A DNA stretch of 64,000 bases. Origin: Pyrocephalus nanus (lineage: Eukaryota; Chordata; Aves; Passeriformes; Tyrannidae). Below, piece by piece: positions 19,484 to 32,815 of the stretch (its first letter is position 1; each line of letters starts with the position of its first letter). A program made the position numbers and the translations under genes. The stretch spans positions 79,891,224-79,955,223 of the forward strand of contig CM076259.1 of the NCBI GenBank assembly GCA_038380795.1, given 5' to 3'. Below the pieces are notes generated by a model. The model was not told where the DNA came from. It did no database searches and was given only the letters and a program-made list of their open reading frames with translations.

Positions 19484-19526
19484 AATAAAGCTTTGTATGA
19501 ATGAAAAAAAAATGCAAAACAATAAA
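19484..19526 (+). terminator. TEX30 polyadenylation signals
   Basis: AATAAA at 19,484-19,489 and a second copy at 19,521-19,526, both 120-165 bases after the TEX30 stop codon. The short 3'UTR they imply is consistent with the 1.4-kb gap to the convergent POGLUT2. Confidence 0.7.
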
Positions 19527-19529
19527 GAA

Positions 19530-20793
19530 CTTCTTGAAGGAAAGAAAATATTGCGTATCATGGCAGCATTTTTTTCTGTGTTTCTGTGCAAATAACCGTA
19601 TACAACACTTAGGAATGCAGAGCACTAAGTAAATGTTTTTGACTAATATTTGAAGTAATACTGGAAAAAATCTACTTAGCATATCTTTAGGTACCTTCAA
19701 TTTCTGAGTACATCACTGATCCTCTACTTGCTTGCAATTAAAACCTACTGATATGTAGAATTCTACCAGCACATTCCCAGAGGCTGGCGATCCTGGTGTA
19801 CTATCCCTGCCTTGGTGCCACATCCTGGCATTCCCAGGTGCTGAGAGGAGTCTCTCATGGTTTACAGTGTCACCACCTCAGGGAGCAGACTGTGGGCCTG
19901 TGTGGGGAGGCGGAGGTAATGCAGGCACAGCTGGGCAGTGGATCAAAGACTGTGGGTTACAGTTTTGAACAGTCTCCTCCAGACACGGCCTTTGTGTAAA
20001 GGACTGATCACAGAGATCCTCTCATAAATAATGATAAACCACAAATTGTGTTTACAGTGATGGAGGAGCTCCTGCAGCAGGAAGCAGTTCTGCCTCCAGT
20101 GTGACCTGCTGCACAAGGCTTCTCTCCTGAGGACTCTAAAGAGGCAAGCCAGGGTCTGGACCTCATTACCCATTAGCAGGGGGAACTCAGGTCCTTGAGC
20201 TCTGACACTGCACACTTTGTGTGTGCAGGCAGCTGCAGCCTTCCCCATTAAGGACTATGAGTAACCCATGTGTGTAACCAAAGCTTACAGCAATATATGA
20301 ATTGTGTTTTTCCTTCAGGTAATAAGATTTATTATGAGCCCCTTTTGAGAATACTGATCCTCTCAGAAGGGTCAAGGTTATGGTCTGAAAAAGAAGCCTT
20401 TGGGTAGATATGTGGTGTGGGGAGCAAATGTACAATTCTCATCTACCTTTTTTTGCAGAACATACTTCTGAAAAGACTCAGTATAACAAGCATGAGTAAA
20501 AAGTATCTGCATCTGCAAGATAACTCGGGACAGGAACACATGACTGATACAAACTTGTTTTTTATTAAAAAAAAAACCAAGCAAACGTGTTTGAACAAGA
20601 CTCTGCCACCACTGCATGATAAAAAGGAAATAGGGTGTACTTTATTTTCTTCCATATGTTGATCATTATATGGTAAACTTCATAATATCCACTGACATTA
20701 TCCACTGGCATATTAATTCAAATTTTTTTTCTTTCTTTAAGAACACAGTCTCAATGTAGGCAAGTACTGAAAAAATTAATTAATTCCTTTCTG
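19530..20793. other. TEX30/POGLUT2 convergent intergenic and POGLUT2 3'UTR
   Basis: This holds the downstream flank of TEX30 and the 3' untranslated region of POGLUT2 (minus strand). Minus-strand AATAAA signals (TTTATT on plus) occur at about 20,641, 20,562 and 20,330. Any of them could end POGLUT2. A GC-richer patch at 19,780-20,250 has no recognisable origin. Confidence 0.5.
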
Positions 20794-23700
20794 TCAGAGT
20801 TCATCTTTGGCCTGCAGTCAAGAAAGAAGAAACGTGTTTCAGTTAACTGGAAGCTCAATTTTTCACTGTCTAGTCCTGCAAATACATCACGAAAAGTTTC
20901 TAAGTTCGATAGGTGTTAATGGCTTGGCCTGGTAACTGATACCAGGGGCACTGAGCAGCGCCTCTCCTAAGGGGGTTGACAAGAGCTGAAGACACTCAGC
21001 ACTTCATGTTTAACTCTGCACGTGCTGTACCTTTTTTCGGTGGCAAGCACATGGGAAAAGGTCATCTTCAGGCTGTGGCACCTTCTCCATTCCATCTCTG
21101 ATTTTTGGCTCGCTCACTTGCAAGCTGGCGTATTCCTAGTTTAAAAAAAAATGTATCGTTAAATCAAAAACTTGTTAGATTGTATGTCTGGCTGTAAATA
21201 CTGCACCAACTCAGCTGAGTAATTCTGTAAAAACTCTGGGGTGCACAGTCTGTTACTCCACACTGTGTCACAGACAGGGTAAGCAGATACTTAACTGCAG
21301 AAGGGAGCCCCTTCGGGTGCCTCACTGGAGTTTTGGTACCTTGGTGCTAATGCACAGATATTTTCAGCTGTGGTTCACAGGGTGTGCATCTGATGTGGAA
21401 TTCTTTGATCATTGTGGGCAACATATTCTTGCAGATTAGATCAAGATTTATGGGATCCGAGTGCTTCTCAAAGCATCACTGTAGTCTTAAACCGTTTCAC
21501 AGGATATAATTGAATACAATGTTTGTAAACCAAATTAAGATTTTAATTGCTGCTGCTTGCTTTGTGGCTTCAAGTACAGGGCTGGCCAATTTCCAGCAGC
21601 TCCGTTGCCCTGAATTCTTTCCCTGTGATTTCTATTTTTGTGCCAGTAGCCATTAAAAATATACTGACCTGGAAAAGTTTGAAGTAGTAACAAAAAATGT
21701 GGTCTCCCATGAGATGGTTTCTTGCAAATTCTTGTCCAGATTTTGCAATATTTTTTGCCTGTCAAAAAAAATATTGCTTTGGTTTTTTATTATTCCCAAA
21801 ACTAGTATTTATTTGAGGATGCCAGTGTTGGTTATGAAGTTAAGTATGATGTTGACAGTTTAGGATAACTTAAACAAGCATTTTTAATTTAAAAGTTAAG
21901 GCATTATGAAAATGTTCTTTATTTTTTGCAAAGTTTAATTTCAAATTAAGGGCAGTATTATGTATTTTTCAAGTGGTTTTCTCATTTGTGGAGTTGATGA
22001 AAATAATGTTTAAGTTCTTCTAATATTTTTTTTTGTTTGCTTTAAAGAAAGGCAATTTTTATTCTCTTCTAGAAACATTACTGAACACTTCTAAATGTGT
22101 ATTTACCTCTTCATCATGCTCTTTTGCCCACTGTAGTTTTTCTACTAGATCACTCAGGTCACTTTTAAATGGAATATAATGTTTCCATGGCTGCAGCTCA
22201 TTATAGAAATGCTCATAGTATACGGAGTCTTGCTTTAGCACCACACTGTTTCCTGCTAGTAGATAAGGCAATCTGTATGCTGCCACTGTGCCATCAATAT
22301 TAATTTGATATTTATACTGGAAAGAAAAGGACCACAGGTTATGAACAAACACAAGATCCCAGTGGCTTCGTTAGGTTATATGATTCTGAGGGCACTGGTG
22401 TTACTGACTTGCCGATATTGAGACATGCAGGATTGGCTAGGCAAGCATCAATGTCTAAGTAGGTTTTATTATTTAGGTTGGAATTCATCACAGTGCGGGG
22501 TACACACAGCTGCCCTCTTCGTCAATTAAGTTCTCTGGGAATTCATAGACGCTCATCCTCTGATATGAGGGTAGATGTGCCACTTCATCCACTGATTTTC
22601 CCACTATGTTAGTTATGTTAGTAGTCCTGATCACTGAATCAGGAAAAAGAAATAGAAAGGAACTTGAAGTTACATAGATTACGTAAGGTTCTACAGAATC
22701 TTTAGATGTAAATCAGACATTATTATCCTCAGTGTAAGAGCTACATAGCAGTTAATCTCCCTGGAGGGATGTCTATTCATGCTTGTTACTGGTGTTGTTC
22801 TGAAAAACTAAAACCCACTTTATTATAAATAATACATACTAAGTTATTTGATAATGGGAAACATCAAGAACCTAGTTCTATGAAAATGGTTAGTGGCTTA
22901 CCTTAAAAAAATCAAAAAATGAAATGTGCTTAACAATGGGGCCATAGAGGCTTTCATCATGTTTAAAGAAAAAAAAGTTTGTGAAAGCAGCATCTATGGT
23001 CTCTGGATATTTTCTGCTGAGTTTTACAAGCTCAAGCCTCTCTTTGCGGCTGTCACGTCCTCTCCAGAACGCTGTGGTATTCTTGTCTTCCCATGATGGG
23101 CCAGTGTTGGCTTGAACTGACATCATATCCAGACTGACTCTGGAGGAGAAAGAAGTGATTTAATAGTGAAGCCTGCTGGAAATATTTTAAATTGCAATTA
23201 CTTCAAAGTACCAACAGGCAAATGCCAAAGATGAAGGTAAGTCATGAGCACACCATGGTCTGCATCAATATCAGTATTTTGCAGCAATAAAACCAGATAA
23301 CAGATGTTAAGTTCACAGGCGTGTGGTGTGACAGCATCAGTTCAACAACATGGCATGTGGAAAGAGTACCTGGCAATTGTCATGGAAAAAAGTAGGTAGA
23401 AGTGGATATGTTTTCCAAACAGGTGAAAGTGATGCAGGGTAAAATAACTTGCTCAATACATCATATTTCACTTCCTTAAAGATGTTGCTAAATTAAAACA
23501 CATAAATTGGGAGGGCAGGAGGTAGCAAAATTAGAAAAAGTCTTGATAATAATAAAAAAAAGAACCTGAACTAAATGCAGTGAAATGATAAACAGTTTCA
23601 AGATGGATTATAGAGATCTCTTAGAAGCTGGCTTGGCAGCATCTCAGGACAACAAGAGAGAACAGTTGCCAAGCCTAATCATAATCAGTAATTAAAGTGG

Positions 23701-26700
23701 GAGATGGTAGCTCCTAGTTCAAGAATTCTAGCTGTGTTGGGATTTTAAAGGTACAGAAATAAGGATTCTAACAAAATCAGGAATAAAAGACACCTGGCCA
23801 GTCGTCAACATGTTCGTGCGGGGAGAAACAAAGCAAACAAACCAAATACCTACCCTTGAGAGATTCTAAGTACTATTAATTTTGGTTTTTTAAATAAATG
23901 ATAATGTATTGATTACACAGTTACTGCCTACCTGCAGGGAGCCACTGTCTCAATGAATAAATAAAATCAGTTAATACACTGTTAATATATGTTATCTCTA
24001 TGGAAAATCATTCACTGTGAATTTTGTGGAAAGTTTAAGCAATTTCTTACCGTCCCATAGTCTCCAAAACTGAGTCTGTTAAGTCATATGTTGGCATAAC
24101 GATATCTTTTGACTCATTGGACCCACACCACGAGAAGATGGGGTGCAGGTTCTGTGGGGACTTCCTTTTCTCCAGAGGCCAGTCCCCCAAATTAACAAAA
24201 AATTCTACATCTGGCATTTTCACCTAAACAGAAGCAAAGTAGGCACAAGTGCAATTTAACACAAAGCAGTATTCTTCTGCTGGCATCTTGTATTTTGAAA
24301 GCAGGAGGAAAAAATAACCAGGAGTCTAATATACTTAATATACCTGTAATCAATCATTAGACTTCAGAAACATGTTAGAAGTACTGAGACCACAGAGTAA
24401 AGTCTACAAGATAATATCTTTTCAAAAAAGTTTTGTACAAAGTCACGTAAATGCTCCCTTTTTTTTTAAGGCATAGGAGCACCCCCTTTTAGAAGTTGGT
24501 TTCTTTACCTGATTGGCCACATAATCTTTGTATCAAGCTAGCACTGGGATCTAGTAAAGAATTATATAGTTCCAAGGTAAGCTGAACCACCTTGTTACTA
24601 TGTGAGATATTGCTGTTGGGTGGTAAATTAGTTTTCTGTCACATGAGTGAACTGATTCACCTTGTGTCTGCAGGATGCCTAAATCTAACAGAAGAAATGA
24701 ACAGCCATGATGGGAAGACCGCATTTAGTCAGCACTGGGGTTAATTATTAATTATAACATCCTCACTTACTTTAAATACTCTGCAGTATGGAACCATTGC
24801 TGAAATCACTGTCACAGCTAAAAAGCAAGCAAAATACTGTTTGTGGCCAAGAAACAGAATAGAGGGCATAATTTTGCAGCTGCATGAAACTGTGATGCAC
24901 TGCAATCTTGAGCACTGCATGTGGTTTTGGATATTTGCAAGTGAAGTAAGAGAAGGAACAAAGAAAGGCAGCTTTATACTTTTCCAAAGAAAGGACCAGC
25001 TGCCTTGTGAGGAAAAACTGAAAATGGTAGGATAGTTCAGTCTGGAAAGCAAAAGATGACATATGGCTGTGTTTTACAGAAACCTGAGGGTACATATTAT
25101 GTCAGTGTAGAACTCATGTTGTATCTCAGTTCACTCTCTTAAATTTTTAAAAAATATAAATCTCTACTACATCCCCCTCAGTTGCCTCTTTCAAAGCAAA
25201 AGAAGTTAATAATTTGGCAAATATCAAACACTCTCCTAAATGATTGAAGATAGTCTTCTTTAACTCGACAATACAGGAAGAGGCAGATACCCAAAGCAGT
25301 ACTTTTTGCCTTCAGGTGGACTGAAAACGTTTCATTGTGTACCTTTTGTGGGAGTTGCTACACGTTCTAATCCTCAGCGCTAAACTCCATTAGCACAGTG
25401 CCATCTAATGGTTATAATGGGCATAAACCCTACAAATTGTATTTTATCTACATCTTCAATGGCAGAATCATTCAACAGGTTATATCTTCTTCTCCAACCA
25501 AAAGATACATTGTCATGCAGTGACAATGTCTTGATAGAAATTTGCGAGGTATTTAATGGGACTGAGACAAACTGTGTCTTCTAGATCTGTAAACAGTTTC
25601 TGTCTTCAGTTAGCAATTCTTTTTCAATGTTCAGCCTAAATTCCTTAGATGCAATTTAATTCCATTATTTCTACTGACTACTGACACCAAGAACAGTTTA
25701 CTTCCATCTTCTGCAGAGCAACCTTTTAGATAATTAAAGGCTACATTCATGTCTTCCCTTAGAAACTGTTAGATGAAACAATCCCCATTTAAATGATTTT
25801 TCATTTGTATGTCTAGTCATTCTTACCATTTTCCTGCGCAATGTCAGTAAGTGGGCAATCTTTCTTATGGCATGACACTCAAAGGCAGACAGCGTAGCAT
25901 AACTGATCCATTACTCATCCTGAAGTTGGTTACTCTACATTTCGTTCACGTGTTGTGTTTATGCATGTGGCTAGTTTTCACAACAGCATGCTACTGTTGA
26001 CTCGCATTACATTTGTGATACCTTAAACCTTCACGCTTTGCTGCAGAAAATTACCACGCACCCTGTTTTAAACAGCTGTTATAACTATATCCCTTATCCA
26101 GCCTTTGTGTAGTATCCTGCCCTTGTCACTTTATCCATTTTTCCATACAGTATCTCTTACATGTTAAGAAAATTTAAAGTTATAATGCTGTACCATGACA
26201 TGCTTGCAGGTTCTTTCATTTTTGCTATCTGAAAATTCAATAAGCATATTCTCTAGTCCATCGTTCAGTCAAAATATAACTAGTTATTAAATGGTGACTG
26301 AATCTATGATAAATCTCTGAAAAATATGTTTGTAACACCTTTCACATCTCTGGAAACATTGGCAACAATTATTTAAGTAAGGTTTTCTGAGCAGGTTACA
26401 TTAGTTTCTTCTAGGCAAAGACTTCTGTGTCCTTCTCTCTTCCCCTTTTTGAAAGGCCAGACACTTTGCCTTTTTGCAGTCAAAACCAGATATTAACTTG
26501 GCTATATTAATATTTCTCTTCCTACTTATTTTATGTAAAAATCACATATTTGTGTGTGCTGAAACTTCAGCCCTGCTATATTCTGTCACTGTGTACATGC
26601 CAGGTTTTTTTCCAAAGTTTCCCTAGGAAAGAGTCTTCATGATGCTTTTTGCTTGTACATCAAGGGAATTTCCCCACACACCACCTGCTGGGCTTTTGGT

Positions 26701-29700
26701 ACTCCTCCTAATTGAATTTAATGAAAAATGATATACATTTCCTATTTTTTTAAGTCATCCTGTAAAATGTATTTCCAAAGTTTCTATTAGATGCTTCAGG
26801 ATGATTTATTTCATCTACAAAATAAAACCAAACACAACCTGTCCAGATTTATCAAACTCACCTATAAAAGCCTGCTATTCAATTAACTTTTGTAATACTC
26901 TGATTGATGGCATTCTAGAACATACCAGCTTCAAACAAGGAAAATCCATCTGACCTTTCCATTATTAATCAAAGAACGAGAGATTTTTAACAGAAACAGC
27001 AACAAATATGTAGAAGTGTATTTGTTAAGCCCAGCCTTCTATAAATTGGGACATATAGAATGTGCAGAAATACTCACTTTTCTTGTCAAAGAAAGCAGTA
27101 TGGCATCCATAAAAATTCTGAAGCCAACATGTTCCCCATATGTCTTTATATAAACCTGAAAATAAACAAAGGTTTTACTGGCCTGGTGTTTTCATTTCAG
27201 AGAATGGCTGGCACAATTTAGAGCTCTTTTAATTTCTTAGCAACTAATCAGACAGATTGTAAGGCTGTAGAGATTTATGAATCAGCTGGGAAGCTTTAGA
27301 AATCCCATCACAGAAAAGTGACAAAAAAAATGAAAAATTACAAGCTTTGCCTGCTTTTTAAAATATTTCAGGTCTGTTTCATGGAAACAGAAACTGGTTG
27401 CCTATTTCTGTGGTGTTCCATTGTTCTCATTTCCATATAAAACTCTACTGAAGTACAGTTTTGTTAAAAAGAACTGTAGCTCTGATCCTTAGTGGAGCTA
27501 AAAGTGGTATTTCCTTACCTCAGAATAATGCACGATGTAATTTATTAATGCACTCTAAATTAGACGATTGTGACACTTCACAGTGACATTAGTCAGCGAG
27601 CAGGAAACTGAATTATCATTTAGGAGACTTGGGTGTATGCCCAGTACTCATATTGATTGCCTGGAAAGTAATCTGCCTTTGCTGTGTTGCAGTTGCTTCA
27701 GTTGTAACCTGGACAAGAAGCACTTACAAAGCAGGACAGATATTGCTGAGCTCATATACAAACCACAAAGTATTCACGGACAGAGAAGCAAGCAAAGAAG
27801 CTTTTACAATTGGGAACAGCCAAACTGCCCAGTTGCACGATTTGCTACCAAGTTCCCATTTGGCCTTCAGATTAACCCATTCCATACCTCATTATCTTTG
27901 ATGGTGTAGTGACACAAACTCTGCCTTTGTCCAAACCTCTGCGGAATTTCTTTTGCAATCTTATCTGGATCAACAGTGGGAAAATTTGCTAGGTCTCTTT
28001 GAATCTGTGGAATGGTATGAGGGCAGTTCATCTCTTCCAGCCATGCACTGCTGTCATCCTGAGGGCAGTCACAGTTTTCATGGTAAATAGGTCCTATCAG
28101 GAACAGAATTATTATTTTTAATAAATCATACTACTGACCTGTTGAGATCACAAAAGAGGGTCAGGCACTGAACATTCATTGCTTAGGGCCAAACATTCAG
28201 CAACTCTCCAAATGGACATGTTTGAAATTTTTTTTAATTCCAATGGAGTCATGTCAACCTACATCAGTTTCTGTGTGAGCCCTCTCCATGTATTTGCTAG
28301 GCAACAGCTTCACAGCATTTGCTTATTTTTATTATTTTAAATAGTATGCGTAGGACACTTACCCGTAATTCCAATGGGATTTGATAGTTCAGAAAAGTAC
28401 TGAGGTCCCAAAGAATCCTATGCTTATCTGAGAAGACATTCTGGGACACAGTTTGTGAGAAAAAACTGTGACAGGAAATCTGTGTGTTATGCTGCCTCTT
28501 ACCTTTTAAAATATATGGAGACTGTGCAACATGTTTATCTCCAGTTTTGACTTCTATCTTCAGGTTTTGGTAGCTGGCATACATCCTGTATCTCACGAGG
28601 AAGGAACCATCTTTCCTGTCTAACACTTGCACGCCAACCCGAGTGAACTGTTCATCAGGAGCAGTGATCTTCACCTGGAATGCATTTTCACCTGGTGATG
28701 AAGTGAACCTACCCAGAGAGTAAGTGGGAGCTTAATAAAAAAGCCAGCACACAACAGATTTCTTAGTCCAACCCATTCCTTCTCAAGCCAACGGATTTCC
28801 AATAACTTCACTGAGCCATGCTAGGCCTCTTTGAGTACATCCTAACACTCATAAACAAGGTGTGATTTTTCCAAAGGGAATTTTGTTAGGCTACCTAAAA
28901 CATCTCATGCTATTGAAGCATAAGGCATCAAGAAGGTTTCACTCAGTCATGAGCACACCTCTAAAAATCACTTGGTGCCCTACATGTTGAACAGTGTCTT
29001 TGACTATATGGGAACAGAGCAGCTTTAAAAATAAAGCACAGCTCTTGATTAGTAGTAGCTCAAATATAAAATTAAGGGAAGGTAGAGAGCATGTAGATAA
29101 ATGGATTTATATATGTCCTGCAGGGACAGAACAAGGGGCAATGGTTTTAAAGTGAAAAAGAGTAGATTTGATTGGATTATAAGTAAGAAATTGTTTACAA
29201 TGAGGGTGATGAAACACAGAAATAAGTTGCTCAGAGAAGTTGTGGATGCCCCATAAGCAGAAGTGTTCAAGGTCAAGCTGGATAGAGCTTTGAGCTACCT
29301 GGTCTAGTAGAAGGTGTCCCTACCCATGGCATGGGGGTTGGAATGAGGTGATCTTTAGAAATCTCTTCTAACCCAAACCATTCCATGATTCTATTAAAAA
29401 AACCAAGAACAAGTTTCACTTTAGCAGCTTAATAAGTCTGTTATTTTACATTCAGATGCAAAATGTTTTCAGATTACTTTATTTTCCAGGTATTATTTAA
29501 GGAAGTAAAGAATAAAGTTAAACATCTTAACCATTATGGTTGCTCATACGGGGGGGGGGGGGGGAAAGAATACTAAAAATGCAAATTTCTCAGTAGGGAA
29601 AAAAACCATTACAGTGGGATCATGTAATTCAGCATGTACTTACAATATTTTGGTAAAATTCACCATATACCAAACATAGAAAAATTTCCATAAAACCAAA

Positions 29701-30957
29701 TACAATAATCTGAAAAATCATCTGAAATTATCATATATCATTGAGGTATGAACAAAGCTAGCGCAGTCGCTGCATCTGCCAACTTTCTTCCACCTTTCTT
29801 TCATCCCTTTAAACATAGTCCAAAATATTTAGGAAGAACTTCAGATAGAGAAAGAGGTGGTGGGACTAGCTGGACTAGGTTACTACTAAGTAGCTGGACT
29901 ACAGCCCAACAGCCTGGTTACCTTAACTTGTCCAGATATACTAGAGAGCTGGCAGTTCAATGAAATGCAGGAAATATTTGCTTTCCAAGATAAACTGAAC
30001 TGGCAGCTTCTGGACTCACACAAGCCATGCTGCATCTAATCTGGATGACCAGGATGGAGCATTCCAAGCTCCTACCTGGGCTGTACGATCAGAGTTTCTT
30101 CCCTGTGGAAATGGAAAGCCATGAGTGTCCTCTGAAAATCATAAATTCACAGAATACTTAGGGTTGGAAGGGACTTCGGGAGATCATCTAGTCCAACCCC
30201 CCTTCCAAGACAGGGTCACCTAGAGCAGGTGACATAGGAACAAGTCCAGGTGGGTTTGGAATGCCTCCAGAGAGGGAGATTCCACAATCTCTCTGGGCAG
30301 CCTGTTGCAGTGCTCTGCCACCCTCAGCATAAAGAAGTTCTTCCTTACGCTGAAGTGGAACTTTTTGTGTTTTAGTTATGGCCATTGCTCCTTGTCTTAT
30401 TTCATTCCTATGAAGTTTTACCTAATGGCCTATGGAGTAATTAGTAAAAGACCCTAGTGATCTCATGACTACACATGTAGGAGAAATACTGATGTTCCCA
30501 ACAGTGGAAACAAGCAGGATGCCTGAATATAATAAATTAAATATATTTGTCACTGTTAAAGTTTTGACAAAGGAGAATAAGCCATAAATTTTTAGTTGGA
30601 CTAACACGTTTTGCTGCTCTCATCCTGTGCAAATCGCGAAGTTGTTTGATAGTCCTTGAAAAGATTAATTAGCTTTCACTAAGTGATATGCAGAAAAAGT
30701 CACGAAAAGATCTCTCAGCCTGCCCTTTCTACAAGACAACCCCAAGCCCTCCGGACGGCCGCTGCCCGCAGTGTCCCTGGAAAGGCGCCGCGCCCTCACC
30801 TCTGCCCCGCGGCGTCCACGGCCTGCACGTAGAAGTACCGAGCGGGGAGCGCCGCCTGGGCCCGCAGCCCGGGCCCCCACACGGCGCTGCGCTCGGCGCT
30901 CGGCAGCCCGGCCCCGCCCGCGGCGGCTGCCAAGGCGAGGCACAGCGGCCACAGCAT
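20794..30957 (-). CDS. POGLUT2: POGLUT2 (KDELC1), ER protein O-glucosyltransferase 2
   Basis: Ten coding exons on the minus strand: 30,957-30,800, 28,708-28,503, 28,093-27,888, 27,155-27,078, 24,223-24,051, 23,139-22,902, 22,316-22,107, 21,758-21,669, 21,135-21,031 and 20,811-20,794. All are GT-AG and in phase, giving 493 residues. An alanine/leucine-rich signal peptide (about residues 1-17) precedes a filamin-type Ig repeat (about 21-123, including [16 protein letters not shown]). The glycosyltransferase family 90/CAP10 domain follows (about 190-465, with WRGRDSR at 299-305 and [13 protein letters not shown] at 362-374). The C-terminus is AKDEL, the ER-retrieval signal, encoded by an 18-nt final exon. 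Known role of the family: transfer of O-glucose to EGF repeats of Notch and fibrillin-type proteins in the ER lumen. Intron 1 holds two CR1 fragments. Confidence 0.96.
24850..25095 (+). mobile_element. Diverged CR1/L3-like LINE remnant in POGLUT2 intron 4
   Basis: Similarity to the linker region of CR1/L3 elements is faint but collinear. CCTTGTGAGGAAAAACTGAA followed by AGTTCAGTCTGGAAAGCAAA corresponds to the usual 'tatgaggagcggctgag ... ttcagcctggagaag' block. Heavy divergence suggests a much older insertion than the other CR1 copies in the window. The boundaries are rough. Confidence 0.4.
29105..29394 (+). mobile_element. CR1 LINE 3'-end fragment in POGLUT2 intron 1
   Basis: Sense CR1 tail. 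It includes GAGGGTGATGAAACACAGAA, AGAAGTTGTGGATGCCCCAT, TTCAAGGTCAAGCTGGATAG and AAGGTGTCCCTACCCATGGC, and ends in CCATTCCATGATTCTATT. It is antisense to POGLUT2 transcription. Confidence 0.9.
29550..29564 (+). repeat. G15 homopolymer in POGLUT2 intron 1
   Basis: An uninterrupted run of 15 G on the plus strand (C15 in the POGLUT2 pre-mRNA sense). The length is a likely site of polymerase slippage. Confidence 0.85.
30141..30420 (-). mobile_element. CR1 LINE 3'-end fragment in POGLUT2 intron 1
   Basis: Antisense CR1: CACAGAATACTTAGGGTTGG, AGATCATCTAGTCCAACCCC, TAGAGCAGGTGACATAGGAA and CTCTCTGGGCAGCCTGTTGC, ending near CATTGCTCCTTGTCTTA. It is in the same sense as POGLUT2 transcription. Divergence is modest, so it is younger-looking than most copies here. 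Confidence 0.92.
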
Positions 30958-31180
30958 GGGCAGCGCTGCCCTGACGGGAGAACACCGCCGGAACCGGCCT
31001 CCTGCCCTCGCCGCGGAGCTGGGGAGTCCTGCCGTCGCCGCGGCTCCAGGGGGCGGCGACAGGGGGAAGGGGGGGCGGCGCTGAGGGGGCCGCGGGCTGG
31101 GCGGGAGGCGCCGAGGGAACGCTGAATGGAGGCGTCTGGGATTCGCGCGGAGACGTTCTTGTGTCACCCGCACTGTGGGA
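30740..31180 (-). promoter_or_regulatory. POGLUT2 CpG island promoter
   Basis: A CpG-dense, GC-rich block covers the first coding exon of POGLUT2 and about 220 bp upstream of its ATG (minus strand, 30,957-30,955). Several GC-box-like GGGCGG motifs are present and no TATA box. The island ends where a CR1 tail begins at about 31,190. Confidence 0.75.
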
Positions 31181-31189
31181 TCCGGCCTT

Positions 31190-31284
31190 GGCAGGGGGGT
31201 TGGACTAGATGATCTCCAGAGGTCTCTTCCAACCTCACTGTGGGGTCCAACCCAAGTCACTGTTCTGTGGTTCTGTGATGTGTG
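31190..31284 (+). mobile_element. Short CR1 LINE tail at the edge of the POGLUT2 island
   Basis: Sense CR1 terminal piece: GGTTGGACTAGATGATCTCC, AGAGGTCTCTTCCAACCTCA, then TTCTGTGGTTCTGTGATG. It directly abuts the GC-rich POGLUT2 promoter. Confidence 0.88.
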
Positions 31285-31447
31285 GCCGCCGGTAGCGCAG
31301 GTCTGGCATTGTCCGCAGCAGAGGTGAAAGGGCACCTCAACAGCCCGATGCCAGTCGCCACACACCTTCGGTGATTTCATGGCCTTTTGTCTGTCACATA
31401 ATTCAGCCTCAGGTTGCAGAAAGCTAGTGCCAGTGCTGTGCTTATCT

Positions 31448-31748
31448 ACAAATAGAACCATTCAGGTTGGAAAAGACCCCTGAGAACATGGAGTCCAGCC
31501 ACTAACCTAACACTACCAACTCCACTACTAAACCCTGTCCCCGAGAACCACGTCCTAGACCTTTGAAATACCTCCAGGGTTGGTGACTCGACCACTAATC
31601 TAGGCAGCCTGTTCCACTGCTTCACAACCCTTTCCATGGAGAAATTTTTACTTATATCCAATCTAAACCTGCTGCAACTTGAAGCCATTTCCTCTCATCA
31701 CTTGCTCCTTGAAAAACCAACACCTGCCTTGCTACAACCTCCTTTCAG
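31448..31748 (-). mobile_element. CR1 LINE fragment
   Basis: Antisense CR1: CAGGTTGGAAAAGACCCCTG, CCTCCAGGGTTGGTGACTCG, CTAGGCAGCCTGTTCCACTG and ACCTGCTGCAACTTGAAGCC. It continues through CCTTGCTACAACCTCCTTTC at about 31,748. It is 5'-truncated and non-coding, inserted between the POGLUT2 and BIVM promoters. Confidence 0.9.
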
Positions 31749-32815
31749 GTAGGTTTGTATTCACACATACTCAAATGCTTTTGTCATTTAGCTGCAGAAG
31801 CCTTACAAAAATTAAAGGTTTTTCATGGGAGAACTTAAATCCCAAAAGATGCTTTCAACTTTGCTCGTTATTGCTTTTCTCTTGTTAAGGTAAACAATAC
31901 AGAAAATTGAACCTCATCATCAAGGAGTCATGAATTTCAAAGACATTTTGTATTTTACATTTTGAAATACTGTATGTTTAGAGAAAAGCACACAAAAGTC
32001 ACTTGCTTGGAGAAAATTGCAAGCAAATTCAGTCTTCTCTAACCAACAACCTCATTACGAAATGACTTAAAAATTATCAAGCTTCGGCTTTTAAAGACAT
32101 AGTTTTTGCCCTATGATGTTCCCATTGCCGTGATTTTTCCGGACATTCAGCAGTTTAGAAGATTTGCAATTCCCAGCCTAAAAATTCACACAGGCCCTAT
32201 TTTATGTCCATGACCCTTTAGCTCTTCTCCTTTCCCCATCTTTATTCTGTTGATGTGTTATACAGGCAGAAATCATACTCAGCTTGTATTTTGCTGTACC
32301 AGAGAAGCCAGTCCCCTCTAGTGGAAAAGAACTTTAAAGATGTTTTTTATTTAAAAAGAAATTTGATAGCTATAGAATTCACAGAACATCCTTCTTCTTC
32401 CTAACAGGGTGGCACTGACATGTTATAAAGAACACAGCAGTGATGAAGCAAGGGTGACACACTTCCATCCTCCTGATGTTCTCTCCTCCAGCTTTTCTCC
32501 TCCACATAAGTGCTCAGGGAATCCATGCAGAGATCTGGCACTATTTGTCAGCACCCAAACAAGTTGTAAGATAAATCATGCAACCTAATTTTAGCCCTGG
32601 CTGGCAAAGCCAACGTTGCTGCTACCCTAATGTCTATAATTTGGCTCAGATAAAAATGCTTTGGAGGCAGAATTATTTAATTACATCAAAGGCTGTTGGC
32701 CGACTAAGGCTCAACAGGCTTCCAGCTGGCAAAGGCATAAGGGCTGCTCTCCATTACAATAGGCATGTTGTCTCAGGTTGAAGCCACATAAAATACTGAA
32801 AGCTCGTGTCCAGGG
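31749..32815. other. Intergenic DNA, nothing recognised
   Basis: Unique-looking AT-leaning sequence between a CR1 and the solo LTR. No exon or regulatory element could be supported. Confidence 0.45.

Noticed and set aside
21010..21135. POGLUT2 ending [11 protein letters not shown] without KDEL
   Set aside because: The frame does stop there, but a GT donor follows the second lysine codon, and an acceptor plus AKDEL-stop exon in the right phase is present at 20,811-20,794. The KDEL-ending form is taken as the main product.
30796..31461. 221-codon minus-strand frame starting far upstream of POGLUT2
   Set aside because: Only its end (from 30,957) is the real first POGLUT2 exon, beginning with a signal peptide. 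The upstream part crosses a CR1 tail and the CpG island.
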